A stretch of DNA of 64,000 nucleotides from a virus. The notes under the pieces were generated by a model. That model ran no database searches. It saw only the letters and a program-made list of their open reading frames with translations, and had not been told where the DNA came from. The translations under genes and the position numbers were made by a program. Shown here in pieces: positions 39,263 to 47,332 of this stretch. The DNA lies in the IMG/VR virus record IMGVR_UViG_3300033155_001152, positions 1-64,000 of that record. The stretch is one strand, 5' to 3'. Numbering within the stretch: position 1 is the stretch's first letter; each line of letters starts with the position of its first letter.

Positions 39263-41515
39263 CTATAATGATCCCCTCATTAGCATAGCCTCAAGAACTC
39301 CCATGACCGTCGTTAGTACCTCATCCATATGCTTGATCACCACGGCGTTCTTGTAGAATCGCTTTACGCTTTCATCCATAATTCCTAGTCCGAACACTTC
39401 AACGCCAGACGCTTCTAGTCGTTTCACTACCCGTCTAAGATGAACGGCTTGCTCACGATAATCTCCACGCGCAGATGGACACCCGTCACTCAAAACAATC
39501 ATTAGTTTTCTAGCGCCTGGCTGCGCCCACAACATTCTTCCGGCATACTCTATGCTCTCGCCGTCAACATTGTTTCTCAGACGAACATCTTTAGCCGCCA
39601 TAATGACTGCCGACTGTCTGTCTGCTGTGAAATTCTGATTCCAATCCTTTAGAATTGGCATATAGATCGGCTCATATCTGGATGGCGCTCTACCGTCTTG
39701 TCGCTCGATGATCTCAGTGTGATGAGTTACTAGATTCATATCCTTAGTTGTGAATCCGACAATTTGATTGTTGATGCCGAGTCTATCGAGTGGTAGTCCA
39801 ACCGCGTAAGCGACTTCAGTTGCCAACTCAACCTTATATCCTGACATCGATCCAGAAAGGTCGACGACCAATTGAACGTCAACGTCCTTGGTTGTCATTT
39901 TATGAACGCGCCGAAACACTCTGTCGTCACCCGTTGGCACACGATGCAATGCTGAGCCGTCCAGCTTTCCAGATCGAAAACCAGGTATCTTCCTGTCATA
40001 CGATCTGGCTTGAATCATTCTTTGAAGGCGCTTGGTCAGTTGACCTATGTGCTTTGCAATGTCTTCTTGTCGAACTCGAACGTAAGAGGTGTTGACGTTT
40101 TTCGGAGTGTAGCGTTCGATAACGTCTGCGTCCTTAGTGAGCGGCCAGTAGTCTACAGAACTCAGAGCCTTGTCCATCTCTTCACCGATCAATTCATTTG
40201 CAAGACTCTCCATGTCTTTCATGTCCTCCATCGCTTCAAGCATTTTCTCCGCTTCAGATTCAAAATCGGAAATGTCCTCTTCTTCCTCTTCTTTCTCTGG
40301 TTCCGGTTCGGGTTCGCCTTCTGGTGAAGTTGATCCGCTCTCTTCTTTTTCTTCTCCAGTTTCTTTTCCGTCTTCACTGGTAGCGTCATCACCCTCCGCG
40401 TCTTCACCTTCTCCGCCCTCAGTTGATTCTTTTTCGTCCGAGTCAACTTCGTGATCTTCGTCTTTTCCCTTTTCTTCTTCGTCACCTTCGTCACCTTCGT
40501 CACCTTCGTCACCATCGTCTTTTGGCTCCGACTTTTCGACTTCTTCATCATCAGGCTCATCGTCTTTTCTCGAATCGGGTGGGCGAAAGTCTTCGTCGTC
40601 CTCATCAAAATCATCGTCTTCAGAATCGTCACCCTTTTCGCATTCGTCATCGCCTAAGACAGACTCTTCGTCATCATCGTCTTCTATTGGAGACTCAGGG
40701 TCTGGTTCTCCATCTCCGTCCGGATCTTTTGGAGGATCGAGTACGTCGTCCATGCTTGGCTCGGGTGGTTCACCTGGCTCGCCATCCGAACCCGGCTCGC
40801 CTTCTCTTTCGGACCTCTCTTTTTCACGCTCCTTCTTACGTTTTTCCCGCTCTTCTTCTTCCTCTTTTTCTTTCCATTCCATGAGTCTGTTCTTCATGGC
40901 TACCGCCAATAACAAGCCGTCATTAGAATTCTTGATATCAGGTATCTTCTCGATGATATCAAGTCCGATAATTTTCTTGATGTCCTCGAAAGCCTCCCAT
41001 CTGGTTGACATGAATTCTTCCGCAGCTTCGTTACCTGCCCACGCATGAATAGCGATTGGCAAACCTGTCGCTACGATATTTGGACGACTGCCGCTGGCAA
41101 TAGCCGCGTCGAGCGGCTCCTTCAACATCTCTTCGGCTATGAACCCCCAAACCTCCAGGAGATTGTGTTTGGAACCGGCGTAGAGCTTTTTCATCTCACG
41201 CTCTATATATGTGTCTTCGAGAATGTTCCCAACCATTCCTGCTCCAGACTTAATTGCTGCCTTTACGCATTTGAAATCCGTAAAAAGAACGTGGGCGCAC
41301 TCGTGATCTACAAAGCCTTGCACCGCTTTGATAAGGCGATCAGATGCGTTGTCCGGAACGTATGGGATATTGATTCGTTTTGGATTGCCCGTGACTGGAT
41401 GCCACTCGACAAAGGCTCGTGAGCCAGCTTGCGTTACCGGCACTGACTTCTCTGACAGAGCCGAGATTATAACCTTTATAGTCTCTCTTAGAATTTCTAC
41501 TTTCGTCAATCTCAT
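39263..41515 (-). CDS. CobT-like von Willebrand A-domain protein
   Basis: A 750-residue protein: N-terminal 210 residues with CobT-type features (VDHECAHVLFTDF), a very acidic low-complexity middle (about 220-420; tandem GDE units, seen in DNA as repeats of about 9 bases near 40480-40515), and a C-terminal VWA domain with an intact MIDAS motif (LVVDLSGSMSG). CobT binds the CobS ring in the aerobic cobaltochelatase. A general MoxR/VWA chaperone role is the alternative. GGAGG precedes the ATG. Confidence 0.8.
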   Translation of the reverse strand: MRLTKVEILRETIKVIISALSEKSVPVTQAGSRAFVEWHPVTGNPKRINIPYVPDNASDRLIKAVQGFVDHECAHVLFTDFKCVKAAIKSGAGMVGNILEDTYIEREMKKLYAGSKHNLLEVWGFIAEEMLKEPLDAAIASGSRPNIVATGLPIAIHAWAGNEAAEEFMSTRWEAFEDIKKIIGLDIIEKIPDIKNSNDGLLLAVAMKNRLMEWKEKEEEEEREKRKKEREKERSEREGEPGSDGEPGEPPEPSMDDVLDPPKDPDGDGEPDPESPIEDDDDEESVLGDDECEKGDDSEDDDFDEDDEDFRPPDSRKDDEPDDEEVEKSEPKDDGDEGDEGDEGDEEEKGKDEDHEVDSDEKESTEGGEGEDAEGDDATSEDGKETGEEKEESGSTSPEGEPEPEPEKEEEEEDISDFESEAEKMLEAMEDMKDMESLANELIGEEMDKALSSVDYWPLTKDADVIERYTPKNVNTSYVRVRQEDIAKHIGQLTKRLQRMIQARSYDRKIPGFRSGKLDGSALHRVPTGDDRVFRRVHKMTTKDVDVQLVVDLSGSMSGYKVELATEVAYAVGLPLDRLGINNQIVGFTTKDMNLVTHHTEIIERQDGRAPSRYEPIYMPILKDWNQNFTADRQSAVIMAAKDVRLRNNVDGESIEYAGRMLWAQPGARKLMIVLSDGCPSARGDYREQAVHLRRVVKRLEASGVEVFGLGIMDESVKRFYKNAVVIKHMDEVLTTVMGVLEAMLMRGSL

Positions 41516-41573
41516 TGACCACCTCCGATTTGATTAGCCGATCTTGCTGGCGACTCATTGCTTATGGTACAGC

Positions 41574-41602
41574 AAAAAGTCGCCAGCGGGGTAGGTGACT
41601 TT
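41574..41602 (-). terminator. Rho-independent terminator after tRNA-Ile(UAU)
   Basis: Stem AAAGTCACC / GGCGACTTT (one mismatch, nine base pairs) with a short loop, followed by TTTTTG on the minus strand. It lies just after the tRNA and before the CobT-like gene, so it may separate the two units. Confidence 0.6.
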
Positions 41603-41615
41603 GATACTACCTGGA

Positions 41616-41693
41616 TGGTAGTGAGGGGTGGACTCGAACCACCGACCAACGGGTTATAAGCCACGCTGCTCTAACCTGCTGAGCTACCCCACC
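41616..41693 (-). tRNA. tRNA-Ile (anticodon UAU)
   Basis: Acceptor GGTGGGG pairs with CCTCACT (two G-U pairs), the D-arm is GCTC/GAGC, the T-arm GGTGG-TTCGAGT-CCACC, and A-CCA is encoded. The anticodon loop CTTATAA gives UAU, reading AUA. The anticodon stem contains one extra base: it pairs only if a U is bulged (GCG-U-GG with CCCGT). It starts eight bases after the ligase stop. Confidence 0.85.
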
Positions 41694-41700
41694 TTAATTT

Positions 41701-43065
41701 TTATCCCCACTCTCCAACGGACGGATCAGCCTTATTCTTTCTGTCGTTTTCGATATCGTAGGCGTCTTTGTCATCGCGAAACCACTTGAATCGAGGGTGT
41801 CTCATACTCTTGTCGGGCGTGACTTCGTGGAACCAGACTTCGACAACCTTTCCGACCAAATTACCGGCATTATGATCAATCCACAGTTGCGCTCGTTCAA
41901 CGTCCGAGAAACCACCGCCGACGTTCACTTTGACGCCGTTGAAATCAACGATGATAGCGCCAAGCATTCCTTCGTACTTACCAGTGCCTTCTTCTGCTCC
42001 AATGATAACAACGTCCTCTTCTTCCTGGCCCTTCATTTTCATCCAGTCGACATTCCTGCGTGGATGATACAGCCCGTCGATACGCTTGAGAATAAGACCT
42101 TCAAGTCCACGCGCTCGAACACCATCGTAAATGGCGGTTATTTCTTCAAACGTTCGAACGATATAGCTGGGCGGCAGAATTACCCCATCGTCCTCACCGA
42201 GATTCGCAGCGTCATATACCTGCCGCAATTCTTTGTGCCTTTCTTCGTAAGGGACAGATGGATTTGGTTTGCTGCGAAGCTGCTGAAAGACCTCGAGTGG
42301 GAAGGCGTCGAAACAATAAAACTTACCATTCTCGAATTTGTGACCCGCCTTGCGGCCCTGTCTCATTGTGTCAGCGAAGTTTTCACCCATCAGTTCGCCG
42401 TCGAACACCATAAGCGTCTCAGGTTTCCACATATCGATACCCTCTTCGTACATGGTCTTCAAGGTGTTGATGACGTTATCGCTGATCGAATCAACCAGCT
42501 TGCCTGATCGTGTTCTGAACTCGAACCCGTCCTGGTTGCCAATGGCGAGCAGGCGCATACCATCGTATTTCGGCTCGACTCTGATTGGATATTGAATCTT
42601 TGCCTCGTCGAACTTGTGGGCCAGCATCACATCAAAAGAGAATAAAGTTCCTGGCCGCACACGATTCACTGTATTAGCGCCAGCACCAACGCGTAAATCC
42701 TTCGACAGAATCTTAATCAAAAGATCGTGTGACGGGCCGTCGTACTCACCTACTACACGACGAATCACATCTTTTGCCGCGTTGCCAGTCAATGATCTGT
42801 TTGCTAGATCGATTAACAACCTGAAGAAAGACGATCCTTTGTAATCGTCCGCAGTTAGCATTTGACCGGTTGATGAACCTTCGATGCCTTCCAAGAACGA
42901 GAGGTCTTTGATGCCAAACGTAATCATTGGATCGAGAGCCTGTACGATGATGACCCTGAACAGTTCGTCGTTCAAACTCTCCTTCATCACCCTCTCTTTG
43001 TCTTTACGACCGGGCCAATCCCCAATCTCCTGAATCATTTTCAGAACTACGGTGCTATTTGTCAT
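41701..43065 (-). CDS. ATP-dependent DNA ligase
   Basis: A 454-residue ligase. Motif I PKYDGMRLLA gives the adenylated lysine (Lys166), motif III FDGELMGE, motif IV LEGLILKR and motif V DWMKMK are present. A C-terminal OB domain (VKVNVGGGFSDVERAQLW... RHPRFKWFRDD, motif VI region) ends the protein. T4-gp30-like. It seals nicks during replication and repair. The start chosen has GAGG nine bases ahead. Confidence 0.93.
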   Translation of the reverse strand: MTNSTVVLKMIQEIGDWPGRKDKERVMKESLNDELFRVIIVQALDPMITFGIKDLSFLEGIEGSSTGQMLTADDYKGSSFFRLLIDLANRSLTGNAAKDVIRRVVGEYDGPSHDLLIKILSKDLRVGAGANTVNRVRPGTLFSFDVMLAHKFDEAKIQYPIRVEPKYDGMRLLAIGNQDGFEFRTRSGKLVDSISDNVINTLKTMYEEGIDMWKPETLMVFDGELMGENFADTMRQGRKAGHKFENGKFYCFDAFPLEVFQQLRSKPNPSVPYEERHKELRQVYDAANLGEDDGVILPPSYIVRTFEEITAIYDGVRARGLEGLILKRIDGLYHPRRNVDWMKMKGQEEEDVVIIGAEEGTGKYEGMLGAIIVDFNGVKVNVGGGFSDVERAQLWIDHNAGNLVGKVVEVWFHEVTPDKSMRHPRFKWFRDDKDAYDIENDRKNKADPSVGEWG

Positions 43066-43342
43066 CGGCTTCATCCTCTATAATTTTATTCACCAGATCA
43101 GCGTGACTCGCTGAGTTTTCCGATAGAGCTTCCTCCATCGACAAATCTCTCTTGACAGGTGGGTCTATTCGAACCTCCATGCCAAGACTTTTCTTTTCTC
43201 GCGGCGGATCAGGCTCGCAGAAGTTTTCCGTGGTTCCGATCACAGGTGGGTCATCTTTCTTTGCCGTTTTGAGATACTTCTTTATCTTCTCGAACAAAGC
43301 AATTGAAAGGAATCCGTTTTCGTCTTTCGTTTCTATACTCAT
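43055..43342 (-). CDS. Hypothetical protein (95 aa)
   Basis: A 95-residue charged protein (MSIETKDENGFLSIALFEKIKK...) with a Pro-rich middle and acidic end. The ATG overlaps the upstream stop (ATGA) with GGAGG ahead. Function unknown. Confidence 0.65.
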   Translation of the reverse strand: MSIETKDENGFLSIALFEKIKKYLKTAKKDDPPVIGTTENFCEPDPPREKKSLGMEVRIDPPVKRDLSMEEALSENSASHADLVNKIIEDEADDK

Positions 43343-44094
43343 GCCCAACCTCCCCATTCTGAACCGCGTATGACGCTCGGCTCTGGTATGTGAATTTCAG
43401 CTTTACTTTCTATTGTTGTGACTGACGATGCCACCATCTTGTCTCTCAAGCCGTCAGCCAATTGTATTATTTCCTTGATTCTATCCCCATCCATAGGGGA
43501 GTGTGACACTGGCTCACCGCCCAACACATCTGCTAAATCGTCCTTAGCTGATGTCATAAATTCGTCTATAGCAAGTATATTATCAGCATATTTACCGCCG
43601 CTCTTGAATGTAGCTTTAACCCTTGAGGCCATCCCTTGATTTAATTGATTGCAAGTAACGGTCTCATCGTCTAAATCAATTATGCCGAACATCGTCTTAT
43701 TGAAACAGGCTTCACTGTCCCATGCGTCATCAGCCCCTACTATTTGTAGTCTTAGTTTTGCCTTTTCATGGTTGCTTGCTTCCAACGCTTTGCCGAGATT
43801 TTTCAGAGGACCAATAACTGAATACTCGGCATCACCAACCATTTCCAGATCAATGTTTTCGTCCAAAGCGTTCATAGATGATTTTGCAATTCTTCCTGAC
43901 AAATATTTGCCAAGTAATAAGTCCGTTCTGAATGTCTTTATATATCCATCTGGTTTGCCACCCCAGGACTCTATCAGCATTCTTGTCGTCGCGTCAGTCC
44001 TGCTAATTACGTCCCAGACGTATCGCAGGGTCATTTTACCATGACCGTTTCTACGTCTGAATTGTAAGGACTGTACGCTAAAATCTATTGCCAT
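43339..44094 (-). CDS. Hypothetical protein in replication block (251 aa)
   Basis: A 251-residue mixed alpha/beta protein starting MAIDFSVQSLQFRRRNGHGKM, with GGAGGT before the ATG. No catalytic motif. It lies between primase and ligase. An upstream TGGCATACT (44118-44126, minus) may be a weak -10. Function unknown. Confidence 0.7.
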   Translation of the reverse strand: MAIDFSVQSLQFRRRNGHGKMTLRYVWDVISRTDATTRMLIESWGGKPDGYIKTFRTDLLLGKYLSGRIAKSSMNALDENIDLEMVGDAEYSVIGPLKNLGKALEASNHEKAKLRLQIVGADDAWDSEACFNKTMFGIIDLDDETVTCNQLNQGMASRVKATFKSGGKYADNILAIDEFMTSAKDDLADVLGGEPVSHSPMDGDRIKEIIQLADGLRDKMVASSVTTIESKAEIHIPEPSVIRGSEWGGWA

Positions 44095-44167
44095 TGGTCA
44101 CCTCCAACCGTATGTTTGTGTTTCGATTTCTGAAGTATGCCATATATAAGAATAGAAAACATCACGG

Positions 44168-45271
44168 CTATAGCAGTTGCCTAAGCAACTCCATTTTTTG
44201 ACCTGGAATGGCTAAGTCTTTCGCGCTATAATAGCACTTGATTACTTCTTCCGGGCGCATCTCGTTCGGGTCTTTACCGTCAGGTAATATCGCGACTCGA
44301 ACTCTTAGACCCAATCTCTGTAGTCGCACTGCCGCTTCGAGTGCTTTCTTGAGGGCGCGTCTTTCGCCATCCCACATGAAGGTCACTCGTTGTAATCCCA
44401 GGCGCTGTAGCTTCACGAAGCAGCCAACCTGATCATCACCATCGGAAGAAATATTATCAGACAAGTGCATTCCAAAGGTAGCTGTCACTCCAACATTGGC
44501 AAGATCAATGTCGGCTCGCATAGCTTTGAGAACAGACCAACAATCGAATACGCCCTCGGTCACCACAATCTCTTTCTTCCCCTTCGCGAGATTTCCACCG
44601 TAAAGAAAGCGTCCACTCGCTGGCAAGCCTGGTGGGAACAGGTACTTTCTATCACTCAGACCTGGTACATCTCGACCTTGGAAAGTGACTTGCTCTCCGT
44701 CTAGGTTGAAGATGGGAATCACAACTCTTTCCCCGTAGTATTGAATTCCTTCCCTTTCCCCTATAGAATTCGACCACCGAAACTCACCGCCGTCGCAATA
44801 GCACAAGCCGAACTCTTTGGACATTTCGGCTGATATTCCACGATTGCTTAGATATTCCATATGATTGCCGTGTTCATCTGGAATCGACACGCATCTTGAT
44901 GGAAATAATGGGCCGGTTGATATTATCGGTGGGGCGGCTGGTAGAGGCGCTCTCTTTGGTTTCCAGCCGTGTCTCGCTGCTAATCTCTTTAGATAGGTAA
45001 TTACATCTTTCGCTGGCGGATTGCTAAGTTGTTCGCGTATGAACGAATACTTGTTGAAGGTCTTTTGATGACAGTCACCGTGAAAGCAATTGCCAAGGCC
45101 AGACTCTTGATTTATCCAAACTCTCCACTTTCGATCACCACAGGCTGGACACTCTTGAATGTTGAATTGTGGGCCTGATGATCCCGTTCGTTCCTTGTAT
45201 TCGATACCCTCGTATTCCAAAAAGTCGATTATGTCTAGATGTTTTAACGCCTCTGTTAATTCCGATCCCAT
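44168..45271 (-). CDS. DNA primase (zinc ribbon plus TOPRIM)
   Basis: A 367-residue primase: N-terminal CHC2-like zinc-binding domain (CPACGDRKW ... CFHGDCH), a middle domain, and a TOPRIM core (VVTEGVFDCWSVL; TFMWDGERRALK; ILPDGKDPNEM). It makes RNA primers for the phage replisome; the DnaB-like helicase at 47.3 kb is separate. AGAGG before ATG. A two-box element lies about 36 bases upstream. Confidence 0.88.
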   Translation of the reverse strand: MGSELTEALKHLDIIDFLEYEGIEYKERTGSSGPQFNIQECPACGDRKWRVWINQESGLGNCFHGDCHQKTFNKYSFIREQLSNPPAKDVITYLKRLAARHGWKPKRAPLPAAPPIISTGPLFPSRCVSIPDEHGNHMEYLSNRGISAEMSKEFGLCYCDGGEFRWSNSIGEREGIQYYGERVVIPIFNLDGEQVTFQGRDVPGLSDRKYLFPPGLPASGRFLYGGNLAKGKKEIVVTEGVFDCWSVLKAMRADIDLANVGVTATFGMHLSDNISSDGDDQVGCFVKLQRLGLQRVTFMWDGERRALKKALEAAVRLQRLGLRVRVAILPDGKDPNEMRPEEVIKCYYSAKDLAIPGQKMELLRQLL

Positions 45272-45306
45272 TGTTACCTCTGTATATGGTGTTGTAGCTT
45301 ACGTCG

Positions 45307-45335
45307 CCCCAGGCCGCACTACAAAGGACTGGTCC
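45307..45335 (-). promoter_or_regulatory. Two-box element, copy A
   Basis: GGACCAGTC (45327-45335), 11 bases, then GGCCTGGGG (45307-45315) on the minus strand, upstream of the primase gene. The first box extends to the palindrome AGGAC-CA-GTCCT. It matches copy B at 11863-11891. Confidence 0.5.
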
Positions 45336-45336
45336 T

Positions 45337-45540
45337 TCATTTCAGACCTACTCCCATGCAGTTTATCCAATTGTCAGTTCCGTCTAAATAAAACTCTTCA
45401 CATTTTTCCGGCAGACTTATTCGATGTCTTGCCACTTTCTTTTCAACTTTCTCTACCGGCAAAACATTGAATACAGTCCCAACAATAAAACACAAGATGA
45501 TAATTATTGTCGTAATGACGGTCGATTCAAAAGGCTTCAT
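45337..45540 (-). CDS. Single-pass membrane protein (67 aa)
   Basis: An N-terminal helix (STVITTIIIILCFIVGTVFNVL) anchors a small outer part with two cysteines (EKCEEFY, INCMG), which could form a disulfide in the periplasm. The ribosome-binding site is weak. Its stop codon adjoins the two-box element. Function unknown. Confidence 0.6.
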   Translation of the reverse strand: MKPFESTVITTIIIILCFIVGTVFNVLPVEKVEKKVARHRISLPEKCEEFYLDGTDNWINCMGVGLK

Positions 45541-45561
45541 TTTGAGTTTACACACCCGACT

Positions 45562-45780
45562 TCATGCACGATCCGAGTCCTCGTTATGAGGGTTTACACT
45601 TGGCGGATTATTCTCACCAAAATGACCGTTATTCCGAATGTCTGCCCATGACCAACTTTCGGCCCCACTTACGTGCAATATAAAGCTGATCTCACCTTCT
45701 GGTAATTCCGGGTGATTAGTTTCGCGGAGAATCTTTTGTACTGCACTCGCTATTTGTTGTTTTTGACTCATTGAAAACAT
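45562..45780 (-). CDS. Hypothetical protein (72 aa)
   Basis: A 72-residue soluble protein (MFSMSQKQQIASAVQKILRE...), with GGGAG seven bases ahead of the ATG. Helical start, Asn/Pro/His-rich end. Function unknown. Confidence 0.65.
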   Translation of the reverse strand: MFSMSQKQQIASAVQKILRETNHPELPEGEISFILHVSGAESWSWADIRNNGHFGENNPPSVNPHNEDSDRA

Positions 45781-45783
45781 AAT

Positions 45784-46092
45784 TTACTCCCGTCCTTTCT
45801 CAGTAGTCTTCTTGTATCGACACGGATTACGTTCTTGTCTTGCTCGACGCTCTTGATGCGCTAATGACCAGGCATCATCGGTCAGTTCAACCCAATTAGT
45901 TCCTTGTCCGTTATGATCTTTAATAACTATACGACCGAACCCGACAAACCCATTTTCCGCCCAACATTTAGCAATCTGAATATCGTCTTCATTCAGACGA
46001 CGCATATCCACTCGGCCACCAAGATCAACAGCGCATGTTTCGAAGTACAATAGTAACGACCGCTCATTACGACTCATTTTATTAAGATTCAT
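45784..46092 (-). CDS. Hypothetical protein (102 aa)
   Basis: A 102-residue protein with HTH-like helices (NKMSRNERSLLLYFETCAVDLGGRVDMRRL ... DIQIAKCWAENGFV) in a winged-helix-like order and a basic C-terminus. GGAG precedes the chosen ATG, which lies inside the preceding gene. A DNA-binding role is possible. Confidence 0.65.
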   Translation of the reverse strand: MNLNKMSRNERSLLLYFETCAVDLGGRVDMRRLNEDDIQIAKCWAENGFVGFGRIVIKDHNGQGTNWVELTDDAWSLAHQERRARQERNPCRYKKTTEKGRE

Positions 46093-46438
46093 CGTCGTTC
46101 TCCTGGTTTGAATCATCTGGAACACCTTCCAGAGCCTCGCACAGACTCTTTGGGTCATTGAATATCGGCCCTCTGTATTCCATATTGTGAACGTGCAAGA
46201 AAACCCAGATGCTTTTATACCTATCGCTTTGGATAACGTATTCGTACTGCTTGATGAAATCTCTGGCGCAATCTCTCACAAGCCTGAGCTTTGTTCTTTC
46301 CTTCTTGAGCGTGTCGACCTCATCAGACATGGTGTTGATTAATTTGGCGGCATCATTGAGTTTTTGTCTATCTACTGACGACATAAACTCTGGCGTATTC
46401 GATCTGGCCGAAAGCCATTTTGATAATTCGTTTTTCAT
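46082..46438 (-). CDS. Hypothetical coiled-coil protein (118 aa)
   Basis: A 118-residue protein with an N-terminal coiled coil (QKLNDAAKLINTMSDEVDTLKKERTKLR) and an acidic end. ATGA-coupled to the gene upstream. Function unknown. Confidence 0.65.
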   Translation of the reverse strand: MKNELSKWLSARSNTPEFMSSVDRQKLNDAAKLINTMSDEVDTLKKERTKLRLVRDCARDFIKQYEYVIQSDRYKSIWVFLHVHNMEYRGPIFNDPKSLCEALEGVPDDSNQENDDES

Positions 46439-46674
46439 TTTTGATTACCTGAGATAGTAATTGCAACGTGCGCGAGCCGTCTAAATTCATCCATGAGTTC
46501 GTCAGATGGCGGGTTATGCTCAATCAATTCCTCAACAAACACCTGCCAGTCAGTGTTTTCGGCGATTAGATTTTCAACCGCTTCGATAAGCTCCCGAATG
46601 TTATCCATATCCTTCTTGCCAAGAGCATTTATTTGCTCATCAGGATATTGAGATTTGATTTTTTCTATATTCAC
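46435..46674 (-). CDS. Hypothetical acidic helical protein (79 aa)
   Basis: A 79-residue acidic, helical protein (IKSQYPDEQINALGKKDMDN...). The start is a GTG with a weak GA-rich site ahead. Function unknown. Confidence 0.6.
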   Translation of the reverse strand: MNIEKIKSQYPDEQINALGKKDMDNIRELIEAVENLIAENTDWQVFVEELIEHNPPSDELMDEFRRLAHVAITISGNQK

Positions 46675-46691
46675 TTTGATGTCTCATCTAC

Positions 46692-46985
46692 TTACGTTTT
46701 TGCACCGAGAAATTTCTCGATCTTCATTGATATCTTAGCACCAAACATGCTGCCGCAAGCGGTGCCAATGATGTATGGCGCAAACAAAGCGTAGCTTAGT
46801 TCCGCCGTAAACAACTCTCTCATCATAAGCAACCAAATACCGTTGCTGAAAACGGCGCAGAAACCGTTGTACAACATATGATCTCGATTCTTTGACCTCG
46901 ATGTCATCGTGAAGGCTATGCTTTGCACAAAAGCTAACACTAGAATGAATAGTAACGGCGCGACTGTTAGTATCGTCTGTTCCAT
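46692..46985 (-). CDS. Multi-pass membrane protein (97 aa)
   Basis: Three hydrophobic helices (LTVAPLLFILVLAFVQSIAFT, GFCAVFSNGIWLLMMREL, ALFAPYIIGTACGSMFGAKIS). AAGGGG precedes the ATG. It lies just after the tRNA cluster, away from the lysis genes, so it is not the main holin candidate. The pattern recalls small DUF-type transporter fragments; no function named. Confidence 0.6.
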   Translation of the reverse strand: MEQTILTVAPLLFILVLAFVQSIAFTMTSRSKNRDHMLYNGFCAVFSNGIWLLMMRELFTAELSYALFAPYIIGTACGSMFGAKISMKIEKFLGAKT

Positions 46986-47001
46986 ATTTATCCCCTTGTT
47001 T

Positions 47002-47078
47002 TGGTTGGCTCGGTAGGAATCGAACCTACAACCTCTCGCGTATCAGGCGAACGCTCTAACCAAATGAGCTACGAGCCA
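47002..47078 (-). tRNA. tRNA-Ile (anticodon GAU)
   Basis: Acceptor TGGCTCG / CGAGCCA, D-arm GCTC/GAGC, anticodon stem TTCGC/GCGAG with loop CTGATAC (GAU), T-arm GTAGG-TTCGATT-CCTAC, discriminator A and encoded CCA. All stems pair well. It is the last of three tRNA genes in the cluster after the helicase gene. Confidence 0.9.
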
Positions 47079-47175
47079 TAAATTTAGCATGTTGGCCTAC
47101 CAACTCCGGGGTGCGACTCCCGCACAGATCACGCTGTACACGGTTAGCTTTGCCCAATCGGGCGGCGGCTCTACC
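47079..47175 (-). other. Inter-tRNA spacer with hairpins
   Basis: Ninety-seven bases between two tRNAs. They contain GCCC-GATT-GGGC and GTGCG-GGAGT-CGCAC hairpins and a T-arm-like stretch (CGGG-AGTCGCAC-CCCG), but no matching acceptor or anticodon arm. It could be a decayed tRNA or a processing spacer. Confidence 0.4.
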
Positions 47176-47251
47176 TGGTGCCGAATCGAGGAGTCGAACC
47201 CCGGACAAACTGCTTACAAGGCAGTTGCTCTACCAACTGAGCTAATTCGGC
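47176..47251 (-). tRNA. tRNA-Thr (anticodon UGU)
   Basis: Acceptor GCCGAAT / ATTCGGC, D-arm GCTC/GAGC, anticodon stem ACTGC/GCAGT with loop CTTGTAA (UGU), T-arm CGGGG-TTCGACT-CCTCG, A and encoded CCA. A canonical 76-base tRNA reading ACA and related codons. Confidence 0.92.
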
Positions 47252-47257
47252 GAAATT

Positions 47258-47332
47258 TGGTTGGTCGGGTAGGGCTCGAACCTACAACCTCCGTAGTACA
47301 ACACGGGCTCTGCCAATTGGAGCTACCGACCA
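47258..47332 (-). tRNA. tRNA-like gene with short anticodon arm
   Basis: Acceptor TGGTCGG / CCGACCA, D-arm GCTC/GAGC, T-arm GTAGG-TTCGAGC-CCTAC, A and encoded CCA are intact. The anticodon arm is two bases short: CCGT / ACGG with loop GTTGTACT, and no base 26. The anticodon is ambiguous (UGU if the purine after it is A37, or GUA). It begins immediately after the helicase stop codon. Confidence 0.65.

Noticed and set aside
40423-40884. Plus-strand Arg/His/Leu-rich frame of 153 codons
   Set aside because: It is the antisense of the acidic Asp/Glu/Ser region of the CobT-like gene, a known source of false long frames.
41797-42507. Plus-strand frame of 236 codons
   Set aside because: It lies wholly antisense to the conserved DNA ligase gene and has no ribosome-binding site.
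47079-47175. A further tRNA between tRNA-Ile and tRNA-Thr
   Set aside because: Only a poor T-arm-like hairpin can be drawn; no acceptor pairing, D-arm or anticodon loop is found.
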